A stretch of 64,000 bases of DNA from contig NZ_JABBEA010000021.1 of the NCBI RefSeq assembly GCF_012912005.1, positions 23,248 to 87,247 on the forward strand, written 5' to 3'. This document shows, one piece after another, positions 17,009 through 23,754 of this stretch. The stretch comes from Paenibacillus sp. SZ31. GTDB lineage: Bacteria; Bacillota; Bacilli; Paenibacillales; Paenibacillaceae. The stretch's first letter is position 1. Each line of letters starts with the position of its first letter. The notes under the pieces are model-generated. The model was not told the DNA's origin. It ran no database searches and saw only the letters and a list, made by a program, of their open reading frames with translations. A program made the position numbers and the translations under genes.

Positions 17009-18241
17009 TCAGGAAGAGAGGGATGTCGAGTCGGCCATGCCTTTGTTGCCTCGGCTCAGCCAGCTTACACGCCAGCGGGATTGCATGAAGAGAACGAGGA
17101 TTAGGGAAGCTGCTGCAATCAGGCTAAGAATGACAAAGCCTGGCGTGTAGGATTGATAGCTGCTATACAGTTGACCGAGAATCAGTGGCAGTGCATATCC
17201 GCCCAATCCGCCAGCGGCACCTACAATGCCTGTCATCAGACCAATCTCGTTACCGAAGCGTTGGGGAACCAGTTGGAACACCGAGCCATTTCCGGCGCCC
17301 AGACACATCATGCCGAGGAATAACATGATGACCACAACAGGAAGTGGTGGCATGAAGGATACACCGATCAACATGATACAGGCTCCTGTGTACAGGAAAG
17401 TTAGCATGCGGGTTCCACCAATTTTGTCCGCCAGGTATCCCCCAACAGGCCGGAAGAAACTACCTGCGATTACACAGAAGGTGGTAATGTCTGCGGCACG
17501 AACAGGAGAGAGTCCATACTGGGTGTTGAAGAAGATGGTGAGATAGTTACATAATCCAACGAAACCACCAAAGGTTACACAATAGAAGGCACAGAATACC
17601 CAGGCATCTTTTTGTTTAAGCAGACTTCCGTATTGCGACAATTTCTTGGGTTCAGGCCGGTTAGGGCTATTTTTGGCAAAGATAGAAAAGAGAATGAATA
17701 CGATAACGATCGGTATAATAGCAAGTCCGAATACAACTTCCCAGCTGCCAAAATGCGTAGCCAGGCGATTGGCAAACAACGTCGCGAGTACGGTTCCGCT
17801 GTTACCTGCCCCGGCAATACCCATGGCCAGACCCTGGTGCTCTTTGCCGTACCATTGGCCTGCGAGAGGTAGCGCAGCAGCAAAGGAGGCGCCTGCGACA
17901 CCCAGCAAGAGTGCCACCACGTACAGTTGGCTTAAAGAGTCGACCCATAGCCAGCCGAGTAATAAAGGAACAAGAGTGACGAGCATCCCGATCTGTGCGG
18001 TCAGTTTCGGACCAATATAATCAGACATGAAGCCAAGCACAAGGCGCAGGATGGAGCCGCCGAGAATAGGTAATGCGACCAGATTGGCCTTTTCCAGCGG
18101 AGTCATCGGATAATCCAATGCAATGACAACTGCGAGTGGACCAAGCATCCCCCATATCATAAAACTGATGTCAAAATACATAAACGCCCCGAAGAGGGTG
18201 GGCTTATGCCCGCTTTTCCAAAAACTTTTGCTCTCCATCAT
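17009..18241 (-). CDS. narK: Nitrate/nitrite MFS transporter, NarK/NasA type
   Basis: Twelve-helix major facilitator transporter, 410 residues, importing nitrate (or exchanging nitrite). Nitrate-porter signatures are visible in TM5 (GIAGAGNSG) and TM11 (GAAGGLGGYALP), with conserved Arg in RLVLGFMSDY. ATG at 18241 with GAGGAG nine bases upstream. It is divergent from nasBC across a shared regulatory region holding two GlnR/TnrA boxes, and its leader carries the hairpin-plus-terminator structure described separately. B. subtilis NasA is the functional parallel. The direction of transport (uptake for assimilation) is inferred from the nasBC neighbours. Confidence 0.92.
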   Translation of the reverse strand: MMESKSFWKSGHKPTLFGAFMYFDISFMIWGMLGPLAVVIALDYPMTPLEKANLVALPILGGSILRLVLGFMSDYIGPKLTAQIGMLVTLVPLLLGWLWVDSLSQLYVVALLLGVAGASFAAALPLAGQWYGKEHQGLAMGIAGAGNSGTVLATLFANRLATHFGSWEVVFGLAIIPIVIVFILFSIFAKNSPNRPEPKKLSQYGSLLKQKDAWVFCAFYCVTFGGFVGLCNYLTIFFNTQYGLSPVRAADITTFCVIAGSFFRPVGGYLADKIGGTRMLTFLYTGACIMLIGVSFMPPLPVVVIMLFLGMMCLGAGNGSVFQLVPQRFGNEIGLMTGIVGAAGGLGGYALPLILGQLYSSYQSYTPGFVILSLIAAASLILVLFMQSRWRVSWLSRGNKGMADSTSLSS

Positions 18242-18302
18242 CCATCATCGCTCCTCATCCAATTGAGATCTTCGTAATTTGTCTATGTGCTTGTGGAGGC
18301 AG

Positions 18303-18343
18303 AAAAAGGCCGCAATTCGTCCAGATAAGAACGATTTGCGGCC
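18303..18343 (-). terminator. Leader terminator in the narK 5' UTR
   Basis: Minus-strand stem of 13 positions with one A-A mismatch (18331-18343 with 18308-18320), ten-base loop, then TTTTT (18303-18307). It lies between promoter and start codon, so it must be bypassed for narK expression. Confidence 0.8.
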
Positions 18344-18378
18344 CCGTTGCCGACAGGCGGTACACGTCATTGTGTTCC
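18340..18378 (-). promoter_or_regulatory. Candidate ANTAR-protein target (two hexaloop hairpins) in narK leader
   Basis: On the minus strand, hairpin 1 is ACAC-AATGAC-GTGT (18362-18375, extended by GG/CC beyond one A-A mismatch to 18359-18378). Hairpin 2 is GGC-AACGGG-GCC (18340-18351). Both hexaloops have A at position 1 and G at position 4, the recognition features known for EutV/NasR-type ANTAR antiterminators. The 3' arm of hairpin 2 (18340-18342) is also part of the terminator 5' arm (18331-18343), so the two structures exclude each other. Confidence 0.7.
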
Positions 18379-18391
18379 CGCATCTGAGTTG

Positions 18392-18407
18392 ATCACAGCA
18401 CTGTGAT
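18392..18407. promoter_or_regulatory. 16-bp palindrome at the start of the narK transcript
   Basis: ATCACAG-CA-CTGTGAT lies a few bases downstream of the predicted narK start site. It could be a protein operator, or on RNA a third hairpin: folded as ATCAC-AGTGCT-GTGAT its hexaloop also has A1 and G4. Confidence 0.45.
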
Positions 18408-18417
18408 TTTGATTCAA

Positions 18418-18447
18418 ATTATAATCAAGTGAAAATAGAGATGTCAA
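18418..18447 (-). promoter_or_regulatory. narK promoter
   Basis: Minus strand: TTGACA (18442-18447), 18-base spacer, TATAAT (18418-18423); both hexamers match the sigma-A consensus exactly. Start site near 18411. Confidence 0.8.
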
Positions 18448-18458
18448 CAAAAATTACA
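18442..18458. promoter_or_regulatory. GlnR/TnrA box overlapping the narK -35
   Basis: TGTCA-N7-TTACA, an exact match to the GlnR/TnrA consensus TGTNA-N7-TNACA. It is centred about 39 bases upstream of the predicted narK start, and its half-site forms the -35 hexamer. Confidence 0.82.
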
Positions 18459-18504
18459 CGGAATTTTAAATAATTCATTTTTTAATCGTATTTCATATTC
18501 ATGA

Positions 18505-18521
18505 TGTTAATTTAGTTGACA
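18505..18521. promoter_or_regulatory. GlnR/TnrA box overlapping the nasB -35
   Basis: TGTTA-N7-TGACA, a second exact match to the consensus. It is centred about 38 bases upstream of the predicted nasB start and 63 bases from the first box (about six helical turns). Confidence 0.82.
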
Positions 18522-18544
18522 TATGATTGAGATTCCCTTAATCT
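18516..18544 (+). promoter_or_regulatory. nasBC promoter
   Basis: TTGACA (18516-18521), 17-base spacer, TAATCT (18539-18544). Start site near 18551, only a few bases before the first leader hairpin. Confidence 0.75.
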
Positions 18545-18555
18545 GAATCTAATAT

Positions 18556-18597
18556 GAATCCACACAATGGCGTGTGGATTCCGGAGGCAACGGTGCC
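18556..18597 (+). promoter_or_regulatory. Candidate ANTAR-protein target (two hexaloop hairpins) in nasBC leader
   Basis: Hairpin 1 has a perfect 10-bp stem (18556-18565 with 18572-18581) closing the hexaloop AATGGC. Hairpin 2 is GGC-AACGGT-GCC (18586-18597). Both loops have A1 and G4. The linker is four bases (18582-18585). The 3' arm of hairpin 2 overlaps the 5' arm of the leader terminator. Loop sequences and spacing match the narK leader on the opposite strand. Confidence 0.78.
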
Positions 18598-18626
18598 CTT
18601 TTCCGAATCATGGAGAAGGGATTTTT
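18596..18626 (+). terminator. Leader terminator in the nasBC 5' UTR
   Basis: Nine-bp stem CCCTTTTCC (18596-18604) with GGAGAAGGG (18612-18620), seven-base loop, then A and TTTTT. It ends about 40 bases before the nasB start codon. Confidence 0.78.
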
Positions 18627-18667
18627 CTGTTTATTTTCAGGTGAGAGAGATAGATAGGGGGCAGCCC

Positions 18668-20821
18668 ATGAGCAGAAGCAAACTGGTGATTATCGGGAAT
18701 GGCATGGCTGGAGTGAAGTGTGTCGAAGAGATTATCGCACTGGAGCCTGATACGTATGAGATTGTAATCTACGGTAATGAACCCCGCCCCAACTACAATC
18801 GGATCATGTTATCGAAAGTATTGCAGGGTGAGCATTCGTTACAGGATATCATTATCAATGATTGGACCTGGTATGCCGAGCATCATATACGGCTATGTAC
18901 AGGTGAAACGGTACACCGGATTGATACCCGTGGAAAATATATAGAGACTGAATCGGGACTAAAAGAAACATATGATGTTCTGATTCTGGCGACAGGGTCA
19001 TCACCATTTATCCCACCGATTCCGGGAATTGATAAAGAGCGGGTCATGTCCTTCCGAACCATTGATGATTGTACGCGCATGTCTGACTATTCCAAAGAAT
19101 ATCGGAAGGCCGCAGTCATTGGTGGCGGATTGCTGGGACTGGAGGCGGCACGGGGGTTGCTGCATCTGGGTATGGAAGCTGTGGTGGTCCATAATGCACC
19201 TTACATTATGAACCGACAGTTGGATCAGAGAGCGGCTTCAATGCTTCAACAGGAGCTTGAAGACCAGGGCATGTCCTTCCTTTTGGCCAAAAATACGCAG
19301 AAGATTACCGGACGATCGCAGGCCCAGGGACTGCTGTTCACAGATGGTTCCAAGCTTGAAGCTCAGGTTGTCATTGTCGCTGTAGGGATTCGGCCGAATG
19401 TGGATCTGGCCAGACGAAGCGGGATCGCCACCAATCGGGCAATTATGGTAGATGACTATATGCGCACCAGTGTACCGGATATCTACGCAGTTGGGGAATG
19501 TGCCGAACATCGGGGAATCAGTTATGGTCTGGTGGCCCCCTTATACGAGCAGGGGAAAGTACTCGCACGTACGCTCTGTGGACAGGAAACGCCTGAATAC
19601 AAAGGATCTATTCCATATTCACAGCTGAAGGTATCGGGGGTTGATGTTTTCTCGGCCGGGGAGATCAGCGGGGAAGGCATGCAGACCGCAATTCAACATT
19701 TAGATGGCATTCAAGGCACATATAAAAAGGTGCTGATGCAGGCTGGCAAAGTGCGCGGAGCCATTTTATTTGGAGATACAGCCGAGGGAACGGCATTGCT
19801 TGGGCTGGTGCAACGAGGCGCAGATGTGGCGGAATTGGCTCCGCGTGAAGGGGCCCCGGACCCGGCTGAGATGGCTGCTGCGGCATTACCGGCTCAAGAG
19901 ACCGTATGTGCCTGCAACAATGTGACCAAGGCTGCGATAATGAAGGCCATTCAGGAACAGGGTCTTGAAACGGCAGATCAGGTGAAGGAGCAGACCAAGG
20001 CGTCAGGTTCATGCGGTGGCTGTCGCCCGATGGTGGCTGCACTGTTGAAACATACACATAACCTGAAAAAAAGCGGGGGTACTGGAGTGGTAGCCACACC
20101 GGATAAACCTGCTCCAATGCCTGTATGCAGTTGTACGGAGCTGGGGCATGCAGAACTGAAGGAAATGCTGAATAACAGTGTTGGCCCCCGTGAAGTTCAT
20201 GTGGATAGACACGATTATCAACCTGTAATATCTCTCAAGAGAGACCTACCTTTGATCCTGCAGAAGCTAGGTTGGGGTTCGGAGCTTGGCTGCACGGTAT
20301 GTCGCCCAGTGATCCACTATTACTTGCAGGTATCCACTCGAACGATACATGATCAAGAGATCGAGAGTACCCAAGAGATTCAGGTGCGCTGGGATAGTCA
20401 GATCCCGTTGTCATCCTATGCGAGGGATGCGGGTGGCTTGGCAACACAGCTTCGTACGAATTGGATTGGTGCATCGATGCCGTCACCTGTGAGTATAGGC
20501 GTCGCACCCGGGCCTGGATCATTGGTGAGCGCACTGGTGCAGGATATTGGTTTGCTGGCTTCACCGGCTGGATGGGAGATTTACGCAGGCGGTCATGCTG
20601 AGCATCCGGTCAAGCAAGGTGGCTTGCTCGGGGTGGCTGAAACAGAGGTGCAGGCGGCGACACTCGCATCAGCGTGCCTCCAATGGTATCGCCAAACCGC
20701 CTGGTATGATGAGCCGTTATGGGCATGGACGGAGCGATTGGGATTCATGTCGATTCGAGAAACGCTGCTGGATGACCAGTTGCAGAGGGAACTCGCAGCT
20801 ACACTTCATGCTGATATATAG
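18668..20821 (+). CDS. nasB: Assimilatory nitrate reductase electron-transfer subunit, NasB-like flavoprotein
   Basis: Takes electrons from NAD(P)H and passes them to the NasC catalytic subunit. 717 residues from the ATG at 18668 (AGGGGG site six bases upstream); the frame extends to 18554, but that part is the structured leader. Order: FAD-binding (IIGNGMAGVKCVEE at about 6-19), NAD(P)-binding (AVIGGGLLGLEAARG near 150), and two BFD-type [2Fe-2S] domains. BFD 1 has CxC in VCACNN and CxxC in CGGCRP; BFD 2 has CSC in PVCSC and CTVC in GCTVCRP. The C-terminal region resembles a nitrite/sulfite reductase ferredoxin-like half domain without iron-sulfur cysteines. Named after B. subtilis NasB (similar length and layout). 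Confidence 0.87.
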   Translation: MSRSKLVIIGNGMAGVKCVEEIIALEPDTYEIVIYGNEPRPNYNRIMLSKVLQGEHSLQDIIINDWTWYAEHHIRLCTGETVHRIDTRGKYIETESGLKETYDVLILATGSSPFIPPIPGIDKERVMSFRTIDDCTRMSDYSKEYRKAAVIGGGLLGLEAARGLLHLGMEAVVVHNAPYIMNRQLDQRAASMLQQELEDQGMSFLLAKNTQKITGRSQAQGLLFTDGSKLEAQVVIVAVGIRPNVDLARRSGIATNRAIMVDDYMRTSVPDIYAVGECAEHRGISYGLVAPLYEQGKVLARTLCGQETPEYKGSIPYSQLKVSGVDVFSAGEISGEGMQTAIQHLDGIQGTYKKVLMQAGKVRGAILFGDTAEGTALLGLVQRGADVAELAPREGAPDPAEMAAAALPAQETVCACNNVTKAAIMKAIQEQGLETADQVKEQTKASGSCGGCRPMVAALLKHTHNLKKSGGTGVVATPDKPAPMPVCSCTELGHAELKEMLNNSVGPREVHVDRHDYQPVISLKRDLPLILQKLGWGSELGCTVCRPVIHYYLQVSTRTIHDQEIESTQEIQVRWDSQIPLSSYARDAGGLATQLRTNWIGASMPSPVSIGVAPGPGSLVSALVQDIGLLASPAGWEIYAGGHAEHPVKQGGLLGVAETEVQAATLASACLQWYRQTAWYDEPLWAWTERLGFMSIRETLLDDQLQRELAATLHADI

Positions 20822-20842
20822 ATGAAAGGCGGGGATGGGAAG

Positions 20843-22975
20843 ATGGGATTATCCGTGAGTTCAGAACCAACAGCCTCCAGGCTCTATGTAAAGGAAACCC
20901 AGTGTCCGTATTGCAGTGTGCAATGCAAGATGACGGTTGAAGAACTGGCCGCACCTGTTGCAGGCCAGCGTCGTGGTGAGTATACGGTTCAGGGCGTTCC
21001 GAATGAAGCCTCTCAGGGCAGGCTCTGTGTGAAAGGAATGAATGCTCATCAGCATGCACTCAGTGGACAACGATTAATGCATCCGCTAATTCGTCGCAAT
21101 GGCGAGCTTGAACCCTGTTCATGGGACGAAGCCATTCAGAACATTGCAGAGCGGTTTCGGGACTTGAAAGATTCATACGGAGCAGATACGGTCGGAGTAT
21201 ACGGAGGCGGATCTTTGACCAATGAGACAGCCTACCTGCTCGGCAAATTTGCCAGGGTTGCATTGGGGACAAAGTATATCGACTATAATGGACGGTTCTG
21301 CATGTCAGCTGCGGCTTCAGCTGGCAGTAAAGTGTTTGGGATGGACCGTGGATTGACGTTCCGCCTATCCGATATTCCCAAGGCGGGCTGCATTGTACTC
21401 GCAGGAACCAATATTGCTGAATGCCAACCTACCCTGTTACCCTACTTCAATCAGGCCAAGGAGAATGGGGCATTCATTATCGTTATTGATCCCCGCAAGA
21501 CGGCAACCGCAGCCATTGCCGATCTCCACTTGCAGGTGAAGCCCGGCATGGATGCTCTGCTGGCGGATACCATGTTGAAGGTGATTATGGATGCCGGATT
21601 GGTGGACCCTCATTTTATAGGTGAACGAACGCATGGGTACGAACAATTGATGCAAGAGTTAGCTGATCTGCAGCTCGAACAGGCGGCACAAGCATGTGGT
21701 GTGGATCTGGCCCTGATTCGTCAGGCGGCGATGGCTTATGGTGAGGCAGAGACAGGTATGATCATGACAGCGCGTGGTGTGGAGCAGCAGACAGATGGGC
21801 ATATGGCCGTCAGGCATTTTCTGAACCTTGTGCTGGCGACTGGCAAAATTGGCAGAGAAGGCTGCGGATATGGTGCCATCACAGGACAAGGGAATGGGCA
21901 AGGTGGACGGGAGCATGGGCAAAAGGCTGACCAGCTGCCGGGCTATCGCTCCATTGAAAATGAAGCTGATCGTGCCTATGTGGCATCCGTCTGGGGCGTG
22001 GACCCTGCAAGTTTACCGGGTAAAGGGGTCTCGGCCTATGAGATGATGGAGAAGGTTCATGATCAGGAGATTCGGGCGTTGCTCGTAATGGGCTCCAACC
22101 CGGTTGTATCCAATCCCAATGTGCGTTTGGTGGAAGAAGGTCTGCGCAAGCTGGACTTTCTGATCGTGGCAGATATGTTTCTGTCTGAGACAGCGCGCAT
22201 GGCTGATCTGGTTCTGCCAGTTACATCTTATATGGAGAATGAAGGCACACTCACCAATCTGGAGGGGCGTGTTCTACTCCGTGAACAGGGGCGACCTGCG
22301 CCGGGAGAGACGCTCGATGATTGGGATATATTATGCCGAATTGCTGCAAAAGTGGGCAAAGCCGCTTACTTTCAATATGACACTGCTGAGGATATCTTTA
22401 ATGAGCTTCGGGTGGCGAGTCGTGGCGGAGTCGCTGATTACTATGGTATTACCTATGAGCGTTTGCGTACCGAGAAAGGGGTATACTGGCCGTGTTCTGC
22501 CCCGGAGGATCAGGGAGAAGGGTTGCTGTTCGGTGAACGATTCGCTCACCCGGATGGCAAAGCGGCATTCACATTCGAATCAAGCACAGGCTGGAATGAT
22601 GTAACTCCGGAATTCCCCTTGATTCTGACTAATGGCCGTGTGCTTCCTCATTATCTTACTGGGGTGCAGACACATCGTAGCCCGGCACTCGCAGCACGTG
22701 AATTGGAGAACTTCGTTGAACTTCATCCGGCTACCGCTGCCCGTCATCGCATTCACGATGGAGAATGGGTCGAGATTCAATCGGTGTACGGAAGCTTCAC
22801 GGTACGTTCGCGCATCAAAGACTCCATTCGGGAGGATACTTTGTTCGTACCGATGCACTGGGGTGGCGTTCAAAATGTGAACCGGGCAACCCGACCGGAG
22901 CTGGACCCGTTCTGCCGAATGCCTGGGTTCAAGACAGCGGCCGTAACCATTCGACCGTTGCGATTGGCGAGATGA
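20843..22975 (+). CDS. nasC: Assimilatory nitrate reductase catalytic subunit, NasC-like molybdoenzyme
   Basis: Cytoplasmic molybdopterin enzyme reducing nitrate to nitrite. 710 residues from the ATG at 20843 (GGCGGGGA upstream); an in-frame ATG at 20822 immediately follows the nasB stop. The N-terminal [4Fe-4S] site is CPYCSVQC with the fourth Cys in LCVKG. The Mo-coordinating Cys is in GRFCMSAA. The MGD-binding regions include GGGSLTNETAYLLGKF and MGSNPVVSNPN, and the C-terminal molydopterin-dinucleotide domain starts near LILTNGRVLPHYLTG. No nitrite reductase follows, so the next step is encoded elsewhere. The operon ends at a strong terminator. Confidence 0.9.
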   Translation: MGLSVSSEPTASRLYVKETQCPYCSVQCKMTVEELAAPVAGQRRGEYTVQGVPNEASQGRLCVKGMNAHQHALSGQRLMHPLIRRNGELEPCSWDEAIQNIAERFRDLKDSYGADTVGVYGGGSLTNETAYLLGKFARVALGTKYIDYNGRFCMSAAASAGSKVFGMDRGLTFRLSDIPKAGCIVLAGTNIAECQPTLLPYFNQAKENGAFIIVIDPRKTATAAIADLHLQVKPGMDALLADTMLKVIMDAGLVDPHFIGERTHGYEQLMQELADLQLEQAAQACGVDLALIRQAAMAYGEAETGMIMTARGVEQQTDGHMAVRHFLNLVLATGKIGREGCGYGAITGQGNGQGGREHGQKADQLPGYRSIENEADRAYVASVWGVDPASLPGKGVSAYEMMEKVHDQEIRALLVMGSNPVVSNPNVRLVEEGLRKLDFLIVADMFLSETARMADLVLPVTSYMENEGTLTNLEGRVLLREQGRPAPGETLDDWDILCRIAAKVGKAAYFQYDTAEDIFNELRVASRGGVADYYGITYERLRTEKGVYWPCSAPEDQGEGLLFGERFAHPDGKAAFTFESSTGWNDVTPEFPLILTNGRVLPHYLTGVQTHRSPALAARELENFVELHPATAARHRIHDGEWVEIQSVYGSFTVRSRIKDSIREDTLFVPMHWGGVQNVNRATRPELDPFCRMPGFKTAAVTIRPLRLAR

Positions 22976-23310
22976 TTCATACAGATTACAGGTAACCAGG
23001 TGTCCTAATCTGCTCAAAGGGTAGCTTAACGGCTGCGCAGTCCCATCTTTATATGAGACTGTGCGGCTTTTTTTGCGTATATGTACGCAAGTAGACCATA
23101 GTTCCGTGGTTCCACGTAAACATGAGGATTGGCTCATGAATATGGATTGAATTTTGGTTATGATGTTCATTAGGGGTACATATGTACGCATTTTTGATTA
23201 TATTTTGAGGCCGACAGCAGTTTCGAGTTTAGATTATTACGCAACGTGGTATAGATATCGGAGCTTATGGAAGCTTCTTTAAATAGGGCAGGACTTAGGG
23301 AGGGAACGCG
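22976..23310. other. nasC to small-gene intergenic region
   Basis: After the nasBC terminator there are two direct copies of ATATGTACGCA (23079-23089 and 23180-23190). The second is part of the palindrome GTAC-ATAT-GTAC (23176-23187). These may be operator sites for the gene at 23311. No convincing promoter was picked out. Confidence 0.35.
23031..23074 (+). terminator. Terminator after nasBC
   Basis: Stem of about 16 positions (23031-23046 with 23053-23068; mostly paired with a few wobbles and one mismatch), short loop and seven or more T. Confidence 0.87.
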
Positions 23311-23730
23311 GTGAACGTATGGATAACGGTAAAAAGTCTGGGTAAGCGCAAGCCGGCACTTGCCAAGCAAGCTGCCGAACTTCCGGAAACAACCCATACG
23401 CTGAGGCAGCTCATTGAGAATATGGTGGGACTGCAAGTGAACGCTCTTCAGGACAAGAAGCAACAGGCAGAATTACTCGCTTATCTGATGCCGGATGATA
23501 TTGAGGCACAGGGATCGGTGGGGAAAGTCGGGTTTGGCGCAGTATACAATGAGCGCGTTCCTGATCTGAATGGTGCGATGGAGACAGCTATAACCGATTA
23601 TGAGGATGGGTTGTACAAAGTGTTTCTCAACGATGAAGAATTGCAGGAACTGGACAAGTCCATGGTGATACAGGACGGCGATAACGTGGTGTTTATCCGT
23701 TTTACAATGCTTGCCGGACGTCTGTGGTAG
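23311..23730 (+). CDS. Small protein of unknown function paired with a DUF4132-type giant
   Basis: 139 residues, soluble, no signal peptide. GTG start with GGGAGGGAA upstream. No family was recognised with confidence. The N-terminus (MNVWITVKSLGKRK) is followed by a helical, Gln/Leu-rich middle (about 30-75). The C-terminus reads VIQDGDNVVFIRFTMLAGR, which resembles the last strand and turn of a beta-grasp fold (GD-x-V-x-F), but there is no C-terminal Gly-Gly. It ends 24 bases before the 1656-residue protein and is almost certainly co-transcribed with it. A role as partner or regulator of that protein is inference. Confidence 0.75.
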   Translation: MNVWITVKSLGKRKPALAKQAAELPETTHTLRQLIENMVGLQVNALQDKKQQAELLAYLMPDDIEAQGSVGKVGFGAVYNERVPDLNGAMETAITDYEDGLYKVFLNDEELQELDKSMVIQDGDNVVFIRFTMLAGRLW

Positions 23731-23754
23731 AGAGTGATGAAGGAGGAGAACAGG

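Noticed and set aside
18554..18667. N-terminal extension of nasB or a leader peptide starting at 18554
   Set aside because: The stretch is the hairpin and terminator region. The start at 18668 has a strong ribosome binding site and matches the usual N-terminus of the flavoprotein.
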